Below are positions 38,878-47,336 of a stretch of 64,000 nucleotides of DNA, piece by piece (position 1 is the stretch's first letter; each line of letters opens with the position of its first letter). The stretch comes from Brevundimonas viscosa. Its GTDB lineage: Bacteria > Pseudomonadota > Alphaproteobacteria > Caulobacterales > Caulobacteraceae. Where the stretch lies: positions 1 through 64,000 of the forward strand of contig NZ_FOZV01000007.1 of the NCBI RefSeq assembly GCF_900116065.1, read 5' to 3'. The notes under the pieces are model-generated. The model searched no databases and was not told the DNA's origin. It saw only the letters and a program-made list of their open reading frames with translations. The translations under genes and the position numbers were made by a program.

Positions 38878-39002
38878 TGAAGCGGAAGCCCGTCGCCGCG
38901 CCTGGGCCGCAGCTCATCAGCCGCGGCCGTAGGGTCCTGCTTCGCGATTTTGACTGCGGGGCTGCCAATCTGGATGTCGTGTTTTTGGCGCTCAGGGAAT
39001 GA
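38877..39002 (+). pseudogene. 41-codon fragment, possible remnant of the next secretion gene
   Basis: An ATG overlaps the terminal stop of the C39-like fragment (TGATG, 38875-38879) and opens a 41-residue frame: MKRKPVAAPGPQLISRGRRV, then LLRDFDCGAANLDVVFLALRE and a stop. In type I secretion operons the adaptor (HlyD-like) gene often follows the ABC gene with such an overlap, but this fragment comes from a locus where the ABC gene itself is truncated, so identity is only a guess. Confidence 0.25.
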
Positions 39003-39054
39003 CCGCTCCTGGCGCGGAGCAGTACTGCTTCGCGCCGCCAAGGAATGGCCCCGG

Positions 39055-39273
39055 TTAGCTGACCGCGAGTTCGACCAGCTGAGCTGCTATCGCGGTCCAC
39101 GCGGCCAAACTCATGGCACAAATAGCTATGGCCCATTTTGTCAGCCATTCGATTTTGTCGCCGATGCGCACCAGGTCATCTTTGGTCGCGAGGACACCTG
39201 TGACCGAGCGCCCTGCGTTAGACGGAGCGTGAATGTTTGACTCAGTTTCAATCACGCTGCGCCTCGCTATCAT
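39055..39273 (-). CDS. Small membrane protein, possible phage- or island-type
   Basis: The protein has 72 residues if started at the ATG at 39273. A polar N-terminus is followed by VLATKDDLVRIGDKIEWLTK, which looks like a short amphipathic coiled coil, and a C-terminal helix (WAIAICAMSLAAWTAIAAQL). The shape (short coiled coil then one membrane helix) resembles small phage or prophage proteins of the XhlA kind, but there is no specific motif. The frame is open to 39480 upstream, with less protein-like sequence. No clear ribosome site. It lies in the lower-GC island. Confidence 0.4.
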   Translation of the reverse strand: MIARRSVIETESNIHAPSNAGRSVTGVLATKDDLVRIGDKIEWLTKWAIAICAMSLAAWTAIAAQLVELAVS

Positions 39274-39503
39274 TTCGAGTTGCGGAAAGCCGGGCCTTCC
39301 AGCCGCCCTGGACGGTGACCCAACCGCGACCAGAACTGCCTGCGCATGATGCGTCCCTGAAGTCGCCCCAGACAAGCGAGAAGTATGGCGGTAGAGTTCG
39401 GCTTCCAGCGTGCCTAGGAATGGCGTCTTTCCGCCTTGCCGGCAACGCTGGAAGCGGTGCCTAGCGGAGCTCCCCATCACGCGGGAACGTCCACGGTCCC
39501 AGA

Positions 39504-39583
39504 TATACTATGGTGACCAGTGCGAGCTCCCGCACCCAACATTTCAGCGGCCCCGCGAGCGATCGTGGGGCCGTTGTCGTTTT
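39504..39583 (+). ncRNA. Candidate small RNA with its own -10 and Rho-independent terminator
   Basis: A good -10 (TATACT, 39504-39509) is followed by a small hairpin GTGCG/CGCAC (39520-39535). A strong hairpin CGGCCCC/GGGGCCG (39548-39573, loop 12) then ends in TTGTCGTTTT (39574-39583). No ORF explains the terminator on this strand, so a transcript of roughly 65-70 bases starting near 39516 is plausible. The -35 is not obvious. It could also be only a terminator for a longer read-through transcript. Confidence 0.35.
39548..39583 (+). terminator. Rho-independent terminator-like hairpin
   Basis: Arms CGGCCCC (39548-39554) and GGGGCCG (39567-39573) are perfect complements, and TTGTCGTTTT follows directly. 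Orientation is plus. The plus-strand candidate upstream is the small RNA at 39504; the island genes to the left could also end here. Confidence 0.55.
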
Positions 39584-39690
39584 CCGGACCGGAGCAGTCG
39601 GCAGGCGAGGCTCCGTTCACGCCGTCTCGATCAGCTTTCCGTACCGGAACCCGGACATCGACGGCGGCCTCGAGCCCCGGGCGCTCCCCG

Positions 39691-40455
39691 CTAATCCGCC
39701 GTCCAGCCCCCGTCCACCAACACCGAGCTCCCGGTCATCAGGCTGGACGCGTCGCTGGCCAGCAACAGCAAGGGGCCGGAAAGCTCCTCCATTCGGCCCA
39801 GCCGGCCGAACTTGATCCGGCCGAGCACGAACTCGCGCGTGCCAGGCGTGTCGAGGATCGGTCGGGTCAGGGCGGTGTCGATGAAGGTGGGGCAGAGGGT
39901 GTTCACCCGGATGCCCGCCGGGGCGAGATCGATCGCCATGCAGCGGGTCAGGCCTTCCAGCGCCCACTTGGACGCGCTGTAGAGCGAGCGGCCCGCCCCT
40001 CCGGCGTGGCCCATCTGCGACGAGACATTGATGATCGAGCCCGGCTTGCCGGCGGCCAGCAGACCGCGCGCCACCGCCTGGGCCACGAACAGGGCCGCCT
40101 TCAGGTTGAGGTCAAGCACCGCATGAAAGTCGGCCTCCGTGACCTCGACGATCGACCGGATGCGGTTGGCGCCGGCATTGTTGAGCAGGATGTCGAACGG
40201 GCCCCGGGCGGCGATCTCCTCGCCCACCCGCGCCGTGTCGGTGACGTCGAGCACGAAGCCGTCGGCCTGGAGGCCGGCGTCACGCAGTTCGCGCACCCGC
40301 GCCTCGATTTCGTCGCCGCTGCGGGCGCACAGGGTCACCTGGGCCCCGGCCTGGGCGAGGACGGCCGCGCCGGCGGCGCCGATGCCGCGCCCGGCTCCGG
40401 TGACGAGCGCCCGCTTCCCGTCGAGCCGGAACGACGGCGGAGGCGACAGGCTCAT
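39691..40455 (-). CDS. Short-chain dehydrogenase/reductase
   Basis: The protein has 254 residues. Classical SDR features: ALVTGAGRGIGAAGAAVLA (cofactor loop, about 16-34), ILLNNAGANRIRS, IINVSSQMGHAGG (active Ser), the YxxxK pair in SLYSASKWALEGLTR, and the C-terminal SVLVDGGWTAD. It oxidises or reduces a hydroxyl/keto group with NAD(P). The ATG at 40455 overlaps the stop of the DUF3089 hydrolase (ATGA) and has GGGGAGG seven bases upstream, so hydrolase and dehydrogenase may work in sequence on the same substrate. Confidence 0.9.
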   Translation of the reverse strand: MSLSPPPSFRLDGKRALVTGAGRGIGAAGAAVLAQAGAQVTLCARSGDEIEARVRELRDAGLQADGFVLDVTDTARVGEEIAARGPFDILLNNAGANRIRSIVEVTEADFHAVLDLNLKAALFVAQAVARGLLAAGKPGSIINVSSQMGHAGGAGRSLYSASKWALEGLTRCMAIDLAPAGIRVNTLCPTFIDTALTRPILDTPGTREFVLGRIKFGRLGRMEELSGPLLLLASDASSLMTGSSVLVDGGWTAD

Positions 40456-41651
40456 GGGCGATCCTCCCCAGGCCTGGCCCCATACGCCTGCGCCTGGGCG
40501 CGGACGAGATCGACGAGGCTGCCCATGGCGTGGTCCATGTCGATCAGGTGCAGGCCCCAGGAGTAATCAGGACCCGTGGCCCGCACGATGTGGCCGGCAA
40601 GATCATCGGCGCGGGGGTCGGCCGGATCGGCGTTCACGCGCAGCTCCAGATAATCGAATTCGCCCCGGCGGACGCATTCGGTGGTCAGGAGCCCCGGGGT
40701 GGTCACGAAGTCGGTGGCGATGTCGCGGGGCGGCTTCAGCCACTCCGGCTGTTCGGTCCCGCCCGAGCCGTTGAGGAAGCCCCGGGTCAGGAAATAGGAG
40801 CGGGGGCGTCCCGGTCCGCCGGCGAGTCTGGCCGGATTGAGGCAGGCGATCCTCAGACCCTCGCGAGCGCGGCCGAAGCGGGCGTCGGCCGGCGGGGGCA
40901 CGCGGTCGCGGTAGGTGGCGTAGCTGACGACGCAGCCGGTCTGCCCGGCCGAACGGCAGAGTGGAAGCGACCGGAAGGAGCCTCCGACATCGGCGCCCGC
41001 GGGAACCGTGACAGGGGCGCCGATGATCAGGGCGGAGACGAGCCGCGTCTGGGCCGGCTGGCCGTCGATCTCCTCGGCGATCAGCCGGGTCAGCATGGCT
41101 CCGCCCTGACTGTGGCCGATGAGAACCACGCCGCGGCCGCGGTTCTCATGGGCCAGGTACCAGCGCCACGCGGCGCGAACGTCGGCATAGCCCCCGACGC
41201 CGGGGGGCGGCGGTTCGCCCTGCGGCGCGGGGCCTCCCGCCGGCGCGCGCAGACGTCGAAGCGTGCCCTGGCGGTAGAGCGGCGCGAAAAGCCGGCACAC
41301 CTCGCCGAAACGGGCGAACTGCAGCCGCACGGCGCTGTACTCGGCTTCGTCGGGCTGCAGGTCGGACTGCCACGTCGGGTCGTTCGAGACGGTGGGATAG
41401 ACGTAGAAGCAGTCGATGGCTGGGTCAGCGGCGGGGCGGTGGCGCTCGATCGACAGCGCCCCGTCCGGGGCGATCACCGTGGCATCGAGGTCGACGTCGC
41501 AGGCGTCTCCCGGCAGGTCGGGGCGGCACAGCCAGACTCGGCCGTCGGCGTAGTCCGGTCCGGCTTCCGGCGAGGTCGCGTGCGCGACCGACGTCGCGGC
41601 TACGCTGAGCGCCAGGGCGGCGATGACAGCGGGGAAGGAAGGAGCGAGCAG
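40452..41651 (-). CDS. Exported DUF3089 alpha/beta-hydrolase, apparent CTG start
   Basis: Protein of about 399 residues. An annotation from the GTG at 41477 would lose conserved N-terminal family sequence (DYADGRVWLCRPDLPGDACD and VDLDAT). Reading upstream in frame gives a full signal peptide (LAPSFPAVIAALALSVAATS, then VAHA) with no ATG, GTG or TTG, but a CTG at 41651 has GAGG six bases upstream. The hydrolase core has IDCFYVYPTVSNDPTW and the nucleophile elbow GVVLIGHSQGGAMLTRLIAE. DUF3089 proteins are lipase- or esterase-like. The stop overlaps the SDR start. A CTG start is rare; a sequencing error upstream is the alternative. Confidence 0.7.
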   Translation of the reverse strand: MLAPSFPAVIAALALSVAATSVAHATSPEAGPDYADGRVWLCRPDLPGDACDVDLDATVIAPDGALSIERHRPAADPAIDCFYVYPTVSNDPTWQSDLQPDEAEYSAVRLQFARFGEVCRLFAPLYRQGTLRRLRAPAGGPAPQGEPPPPGVGGYADVRAAWRWYLAHENRGRGVVLIGHSQGGAMLTRLIAEEIDGQPAQTRLVSALIIGAPVTVPAGADVGGSFRSLPLCRSAGQTGCVVSYATYRDRVPPPADARFGRAREGLRIACLNPARLAGGPGRPRSYFLTRGFLNGSGGTEQPEWLKPPRDIATDFVTTPGLLTTECVRRGEFDYLELRVNADPADPRADDLAGHIVRATGPDYSWGLHLIDMDHAMGSLVDLVRAQAQAYGARPGEDRP

Positions 41652-41660
41652 GGCGGGCCT

Positions 41661-41698
41661 CGAGAAAGAAGGGGGCGGGCGGCCGGAGCCGCCCGCCC
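41661..41698 (-). terminator. Rho-independent terminator of the TonB receptor gene
   Basis: On the minus strand an 11-bp perfect stem, GGGCGGGCGGC (41698-41688) and GCCGCCCGCCC (41683-41673), closes on a C(TCCG)G loop, the very stable UNCG tetraloop class. CCTTCTTTCTC follows. It lies 20 bp after the receptor stop and just before the hydrolase start. Confidence 0.75.
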
Positions 41699-41717
41699 GA
41701 GGTTCAGGAGACAGGGG

Positions 41718-44700
41718 TCAGAAGGACTTGCGGATGCCGATCTCGAAGGTCCGCCCCAGCGGGTTGGCCGTCCACGGGTCGTAGCCGAACTCCTCCTGCG
41801 CCGGCGGCGGATCGCGATCGAACAGGTTGGCGACGGTGGCGGTCAGGACCGTGTCGGCGCCCAGTTCGAGGCGGTAGGTCACGTCGGTGGTGATCCAGTC
41901 CTCGCCTGTTTCGCCGTACTGCACACCGGGCCGCTCATCCTCGACGGCGGAGACATAGTTGACGCCGACCCGGACGCGGTGGCGGTCCAGGCTGTAGTTG
42001 AGGCCGAGGTTGGCCCGCCACTCCGGCGCCGCCTGCCCGAAGGTGGCGAAGTTCAGATAGCCCAGACGATCGTCGCCGGTGGAGACGGTGACGCCGTCCA
42101 GCTCCGTCGGCCCGGTCTTCAGCTCGGTGACCCGGGTCGCCGTCAGCTCGGCCGAGAAGTCCCCGCGGCCCAAGGGCATGGCGTAGCTGGTCTGCAGATC
42201 GAACCCCTTGGTTGTCTGGCCCGGACCATTGCCGAACAGGGTGGTGACCATGGAGAAGCTACCGATTCCGCTCATTCCCACGGCGCAGCCGCTGTTGAAG
42301 GTGATGCGGTTGAGCAGCGGCTGGGCGGCGGGATCGCAGGTGGTGATGGTCCCGCCGGGGCCGTTGAACACCAGGCTGGCGATCTGGTTGGGGTCGGCGA
42401 TCTGGCCGATCTGGTCTTCGGTTTCGATGTCGAAATAGTCGAGGATGAAGCGGAAGCGATGGTCGTCCCGGAAGCCGCGGCTGTCCCAGATCAGGCCGAG
42501 GTTGGAGGTGCGGGCGGTTTCGGGCTCAAGGTTGTCGTCAGTGATGAACTGCGCCGCCAGCCAGTTTCCGGCCGCGACCGTGTAGGTGCGCGCCGCGATG
42601 GTGATCTGGCCCGGCAGCACGCCCACCGGGGGCGACTGGTAGTTGGTGCCGTAGGAGCCGCGCAGCGACAGCGGGCCCCACACGTTCCAGCGGCCGGCGA
42701 TCTTGTAGACGGTGGCGCCGAGGCCGCCGGAGAACTCCTCGCGTCGCGCCGCGAGCTGGATGTCGAGGTTGTCGAGCACCGGGATCTGCAGCTCGCCGAA
42801 GATGGAGTATTGCTCGCGGTCGGCGCTGTCAGGCGGATTGGTGGCGAACAGCACGAACGGGCCCGGGGCGTTGGGCGTGCAGCCGCGGAAGTTCGGATCC
42901 GTCGTGGGCAGCGGGATCGCCGGCAGGTTCGGCGAGCCGGGGCCGTTGGCGCTGGTGAAGTTCGACGGCCACTCGCAGGGGAGTGCGCCGTTGAACAGCG
43001 GGCTCGGGACCACCTCGCGCGTCTCGAAGTGCCGCCACTGGCCGCCAAAGGCCCAGCCGAGGTCGCCGCCGGGAAGCCCCACGGACGCCGTCCCGTCGAA
43101 CACCAGGTCGACCGTCACGTCGTGCGACAGGGTTTCCGTGGCGCGCGGGTCGAACAGCCAGTCCGCGACCTCCTCCGAATTCTCCTCCGCCGGGATATGG
43201 TTCGGGTTCGCCAGGCCGAGCATCGGCTGCTCCGCGAAGGCGGTGGAGAAGGGGTTCCACCAGTGGCAGTCGCCGACCCCGGCCAAGGCCGGGTTTTGCG
43301 TGCCGAAGCGCGCCGGATCAAGGTCCTGGACGTTGCAGTTCGGACCGCCGAAGCCGTTCAGCGCCTGCTGCAGCCGGTAACCGATGGTGTCGGGGTGGGT
43401 GTTGTAGTTGCGGGCGTAGTTGTAGGTGACGGCGAAGTCGAAGCCGACGTCGCGGGCCGGCCCGGCCCAGTCGCCAAGGCGGCCGTTCAATCCTGCCGAC
43501 GCCCGGAAGATCTGGTTCTCGATCCGGTCGGAGACCCCTTGTCCGTCTCCGTTCGAGTAGAAGGGATTCCCCCCGTGTCCCATCAGACGATAGGTGATCG
43601 GGGTGAACCCCGAGGCCCCGGCGATTCCGTTGCGAGCGGCGAACGAGGCCGCGTAAGGGTTCGTGATCGGGACGTAGAGCTGGTAGAGCGCGCCAGTCGC
43701 AAGGGCGGGTCCGTTGACCAGCGGCTGCGCGGGAGAGCCCATCACCTGTGGCAAGGTGATGTCGGCATAAGACGCCTCGGCATGGAAATCGATGTCCGGA
43801 GTGACCTCGGCGTTCATCTGAGCGTAGACGCGCCAGGTGTCCTGGTCCTCCACCAACCGGTAGTACGGGATGTAGTTGTAGGCGCAGGTGAAGGCGTTGT
43901 CGTAACGCCCGCCTACCGCCGCACAGCTGTCGGGCGTGAAGTCCGACACCAGACCAAGCGCCGGCCCCCACTCCCCCGCGTCGGTTGCGCTCGGAACAGC
44001 CGGCAGCGGCCCGCGCGGCACCCACCCGGCCAGATTGGTCAGCGTCGACCAGGGCGCGGGGTTGTAGCCGGGGCCCACCTCGATTGAGTCGTAGGTGAAG
44101 TCCCGCTCAAGCGTGCTCAGACGGGAGCGGTGCTCGTACTCGAGCGACCAGAGGAAGTTGACCCGGTCTTCGCCAAACCCTCCCAGCAGGCCCAGCGAAT
44201 AGTCGCCGTCCGACCCGTCAATGTACTTGTACTGGGCCTGGGCCTCGAGGCCGTTGAAGCGGGATCGGGTGATGAAGTTGACCACGCCGCCGGTGGCGTC
44301 GGCGCCGTAAATCACGGCCGCGCCGTCCTTGAGCAACTCCGTCCTCGCCAGGGCGATGAAAGGGACATTTCCCGTGTTGATGTTCATCCGCCGGCCATTG
44401 AGAAGGACCAGGGTCTTGTCCGCGCCGAGCCCGCGCAGATTGAAGTTGACCGACCCGACGAGCGTGGGGCCGCCGAAGTAGTAGGATTCGCCGGTGGTCG
44501 GGCCCGACACGGTCAGGTTCTTGGCGAACTCCAGCGCGGTCGGCGACCCCTGCGCCTCCATGTCTTCCCGGGTGTAGACCTCGACCGGCAGGGCGGCGTC
44601 CTCGGGAGTCCCGCGGATGTTCGAGCCGGTGACGACGATGTCGTCCAGCCGGGCCTGCGACTCATCCTGGGCCTCCTCCGGCCCGGGTGAAGGCGTCTGC

Positions 44701-44786
44701 TGCGCCGCAGCCGGCGAAGCTGCGCCCAGACAGGCGGCGGCGAAAATCACGACTCCAGACGCGCTGGAGAGCGCAAGCTTCCTCAT
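41718..44786 (-). CDS. TonB-dependent outer-membrane receptor (1)
   Basis: The protein has 1022 residues. Signal peptide RKLALSSASGVVIFAAACLG and on to SPAAAQQ. The plug domain begins with DDIVVTGSNIRGTPEDAALP (TonB-box region and plug) and continues with FNLRGLGADKTLVLLNGRRM and LLKDGAAVIYGADATGGVVN. A 22-strand barrel follows, ending FEIGIRKSF with terminal Phe. The ATG at 44786 has GGGAGG before it and fits the signal peptide; the longer frame to 44843 does not. It imports a large or scarce substrate, probably one processed by the neighbouring hydrolases. It is divergent from the TetR gene across 144 bp, so regulation by that protein is likely. Confidence 0.93.
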   Translation of the reverse strand: MRKLALSSASGVVIFAAACLGAASPAAAQQTPSPGPEEAQDESQARLDDIVVTGSNIRGTPEDAALPVEVYTREDMEAQGSPTALEFAKNLTVSGPTTGESYYFGGPTLVGSVNFNLRGLGADKTLVLLNGRRMNINTGNVPFIALARTELLKDGAAVIYGADATGGVVNFITRSRFNGLEAQAQYKYIDGSDGDYSLGLLGGFGEDRVNFLWSLEYEHRSRLSTLERDFTYDSIEVGPGYNPAPWSTLTNLAGWVPRGPLPAVPSATDAGEWGPALGLVSDFTPDSCAAVGGRYDNAFTCAYNYIPYYRLVEDQDTWRVYAQMNAEVTPDIDFHAEASYADITLPQVMGSPAQPLVNGPALATGALYQLYVPITNPYAASFAARNGIAGASGFTPITYRLMGHGGNPFYSNGDGQGVSDRIENQIFRASAGLNGRLGDWAGPARDVGFDFAVTYNYARNYNTHPDTIGYRLQQALNGFGGPNCNVQDLDPARFGTQNPALAGVGDCHWWNPFSTAFAEQPMLGLANPNHIPAEENSEEVADWLFDPRATETLSHDVTVDLVFDGTASVGLPGGDLGWAFGGQWRHFETREVVPSPLFNGALPCEWPSNFTSANGPGSPNLPAIPLPTTDPNFRGCTPNAPGPFVLFATNPPDSADREQYSIFGELQIPVLDNLDIQLAARREEFSGGLGATVYKIAGRWNVWGPLSLRGSYGTNYQSPPVGVLPGQITIAARTYTVAAGNWLAAQFITDDNLEPETARTSNLGLIWDSRGFRDDHRFRFILDYFDIETEDQIGQIADPNQIASLVFNGPGGTITTCDPAAQPLLNRITFNSGCAVGMSGIGSFSMVTTLFGNGPGQTTKGFDLQTSYAMPLGRGDFSAELTATRVTELKTGPTELDGVTVSTGDDRLGYLNFATFGQAAPEWRANLGLNYSLDRHRVRVGVNYVSAVEDERPGVQYGETGEDWITTDVTYRLELGADTVLTATVANLFDRDPPPAQEEFGYDPWTANPLGRTFEIGIRKSF

Positions 44787-44930
44787 GGCATCCTCCCGAC
44801 GATGAGCTTCATACTCATTCATTCTAGAGTGAGGATTGCCCATTCATCCGGGTTCGTCAAACGCAATTACATCGGCTTGCCGTCGTGACACTGGAAAGCG
44901 CGGCGACCACGGTTTAGGCCTGCGCGAGAC

Positions 44931-45680
44931 ATGGTCGCGACGGCGGGAGATCGACAGTTGGCAGGGGTTGAGGAGGACCAGGCGACGCCGAAGCCGGACC
45001 AGGCCAAGCGCACTTCGCGCACAAGGGGCAAGGCGCGTCCCCGCACGAAGGCGGAGCAGCGGGCCCAGAGCCTCGAGCAGATCCTCGACGCCGCCGAATA
45101 CCTGTTCTCCAAGCGCGGTCTGGACGGCGTCACCCTTCGTGACGTGGCCCAGCGCGTCGGCATCCACACCACGCTGCTGCACTACTACTTCAAGGACAAA
45201 ACCAATCTGTTCGAGGCCGTCTTCGCCCGGCGCGCGGGTGTGACAAGCGGTCGGCGGATGGTGGCGCTGGAGCAGTACGAGGCCGAAGCCGGCGACAACC
45301 CCACCGTGGAAGGCGCGCTGCACGCCTTCCTCGACACCGACCTGGACCTTTACTACCAGGGTGGCGAGCCGTGGATGAACTACGCCGCCTTCTGCGCCCG
45401 AGTCAGCAACACGCCTGAGGGCGCGGCCCTGATGGACCAGCACTTCGACCCGGTGGTGCTGAAGCTGCTGCAGATCCTCAAGCGCGCCCTGCCCGACTAT
45501 TCGGAAGAGGACATCTTCTGGGGCTACCACTTCGTCTCGGGCGCGCTGATGAACACCCTCGGACGCACCGGCCGCATCGACCGGCTGTCGGGCGGCGTCT
45601 GCCACTCGGACGACTTCCCCGCCATCAAGAAGCGCATGGCGCGCTTCATGGCGGCGGGGTTCATGGCCCTGAAGCGCTGA
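44931..45680 (+). CDS. TetR/AcrR-family transcriptional regulator
   Basis: The protein has 249 residues. A basic disordered N-terminus of about 40 residues is followed by the TetR HTH: SLEQILDAAEYLFSKRGLDG, VTLRDVAQRVGIHTTLLHYY, FKDKTNLFEAVFARRAG (about 47-103). The C-terminal ligand domain begins at about 110. It is divergent from TonB receptor 1 and convergent with the esterase gene (3 bp between stops), placing it in the middle of the catabolic cluster. It is the likely local repressor, and its ligand is probably the imported compound or an acyl-CoA derivative. Confidence 0.9.
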   Translation: MVATAGDRQLAGVEEDQATPKPDQAKRTSRTRGKARPRTKAEQRAQSLEQILDAAEYLFSKRGLDGVTLRDVAQRVGIHTTLLHYYFKDKTNLFEAVFARRAGVTSGRRMVALEQYEAEAGDNPTVEGALHAFLDTDLDLYYQGGEPWMNYAAFCARVSNTPEGAALMDQHFDPVVLKLLQILKRALPDYSEEDIFWGYHFVSGALMNTLGRTGRIDRLSGGVCHSDDFPAIKKRMARFMAAGFMALKR

Positions 45681-45683
45681 CCC

Positions 45684-47336
45684 TCAGCGCGCGTCCGGCC
45701 GGTCGCAGGCGAGGTTCGGCCCCGGCAGCACCGGCGAGGCCGTGCCGACGTTCCAGTTCCACGCCATGTCGCCGCTGACCCGGCGGCGGCAAACCGCGCG
45801 CTCGTGCAGGATGAACATGCCCGGCATGAGCCCCGCCTCCGGACGCGGCGTTTCGGCGAAGCGCATATAGGCGCGCCCCTCGCGGAAGGCCGGCCATTCC
45901 GGGCCGCGAGGACTGGCCGGGCGACCGTCGCGGGCGAACGTGGACCAGTAGTCGAGCATGGTCCGCGACAGGCCCAGCTCGGCCGCCGTGTCGGGCACGC
46001 GCGGCCACAGGGGCGGGGTGCGGTCCGGCGTGCCGAACACGTAGGGCAGTTCGCTGGCGTGAAAGGCGTGCAGGCCGGCGTCGTCCGCCGCCGGATAGCC
46101 GTGATCCCACAGATAGACCCAGGCCGGCTGGCCCAGGGCCATCTGGCTGCGCGCCAGTCGCTCGGTGGTCCACCCGTAGAGGGCGTCGCGGGCGGCGGCC
46201 AAGCTGCTCGCGTCCAGATCCGAGGCCGGATACAGGCGCAGGAACTCGTCGGCGAGATCATTGTAGCGCTCGCGGATCAGCCGTTCGTATTCGGCCGCGT
46301 CGGCGGGCTTCGGCGGCGCCAGCACGCGGAGTGAGCGGATCTCGCCGCTGTTGAAGCCGGCCAGGATCGGCGCCGGCGCCTGTTCGCCACGCTCGAAAAC
46401 CGCGGGCAGCTGGTCGGTCAGATAGACGCCGTCGACCACGCCCGACGGCCCGAAGCCGGCGCCCGCCGCGCCGTCGGTCAGCGCCTGGGCGTCGAGCGAG
46501 CGCAGGGCGGCCAGATCGGCGGCGCCGAGGGCGGCGGCGACCGCTTGCCCCGCCGCCTCGGCTGCGGGCATGCCGTGCGCCGGACGGCGCAGCTCGGGCA
46601 TGGAGATCATGTAGGCGCTCTGCGCCACCGCCTTGTGAAACAGGCCGCGCGCATCGGGGGAGGCCATCAGATACATGACGCTGAGCGCCCCGGCCGATTC
46701 CCCGGCGATGGTGACGTTGTCCGCGTCGCCGCCGAAGGCCACGATATTGTCGCGTACCCAGCGCAGGGCGGCGATCTGGTCCTGCAGGCCGTAGTTGCCC
46801 GAGACGCCCCGGTCCGACTCCGCGCTCAGCGCCGGATGGGCCAGATAGCCCAAGGCGCCGAGCCGATAGTTGATCGAGACCACGATCACGCCCCGCTCGG
46901 CCAGCCGGCGTCCGTCGTACATCGGTTCGCGGCTGGAGCCGCCGGTCAGGGCGCCGCCGTGGATCCATACGAAAACCGGCGCCGCCCGGGCCCCGGTGGG
47001 GCTCCAGATGTTCAGCGTCAGACAGTCCTCGCTCGTGGCGCCGAGGTCGTTCGAATAGAGATGACGCACGCGCGGCGTCGGCTGGATGCAGGCCGGACCG
47101 AAGTCGAAGGCGTCGCGCAGGCCGTCCCACGGCTCGACCGGCCGCGGGGCGCGCCAGCGGTTCTCGCCGGTCGGCGGGGCTGCGTAGGGGATGCCCTTGA
47201 AGGCCGTCACCTCGCCCACCTGTACGCCCTGCACGGCGCCGGCCGGAGGGCGCGCCACGGGCCCGTCCGCCGTCGCTCCGGCGCTGAGCAGCAGCGACCC
47301 GAGCATCGCCGCCGCGCCGACCCACACGCGTCTCAT
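45684..47336 (-). CDS. Type B carboxylesterase/lipase
   Basis: The protein has 550 residues. A signal peptide (about 1-24) is followed by the carboxylesterase family features: TAFKGIPYAAPPTGENRWRA, EDCLTLNIWSPTGA, the oxyanion loop VFVWIHGGALTGGSS, the nucleophile elbow VTIAGESAGALSVMYL and the His region LHAFHASELPYVFGTP. It hydrolyses carboxylic esters, probably in the periplasm. The long open frame upstream belongs to the MFS gene, and the ATG at 47336 overlaps its stop (ATGA). Together with the thiolase and CoA ligase upstream it points to degradation of an ester. Confidence 0.92.
   Translation of the reverse strand: MRRVWVGAAAMLGSLLLSAGATADGPVARPPAGAVQGVQVGEVTAFKGIPYAAPPTGENRWRAPRPVEPWDGLRDAFDFGPACIQPTPRVRHLYSNDLGATSEDCLTLNIWSPTGARAAPVFVWIHGGALTGGSSREPMYDGRRLAERGVIVVSINYRLGALGYLAHPALSAESDRGVSGNYGLQDQIAALRWVRDNIVAFGGDADNVTIAGESAGALSVMYLMASPDARGLFHKAVAQSAYMISMPELRRPAHGMPAAEAAGQAVAAALGAADLAALRSLDAQALTDGAAGAGFGPSGVVDGVYLTDQLPAVFERGEQAPAPILAGFNSGEIRSLRVLAPPKPADAAEYERLIRERYNDLADEFLRLYPASDLDASSLAAARDALYGWTTERLARSQMALGQPAWVYLWDHGYPAADDAGLHAFHASELPYVFGTPDRTPPLWPRVPDTAAELGLSRTMLDYWSTFARDGRPASPRGPEWPAFREGRAYMRFAETPRPEAGLMPGMFILHERAVCRRRVSGDMAWNWNVGTASPVLPGPNLACDRPDAR

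Noticed and set aside
40530..44087. A very long plus-strand open frame (1185 codons) opposite TonB receptor 1
   Set aside because: It is antisense to a clear receptor gene, its translation is Gly/Arg/Val-rich with no domain, and GC-rich codon bias commonly opens such frames.
44787..44930. TetR operator in the divergent region
   Set aside because: Only a weak ATGAG-N7-CTCAT repeat (44802-44818) was found; not strong enough to list as a feature.
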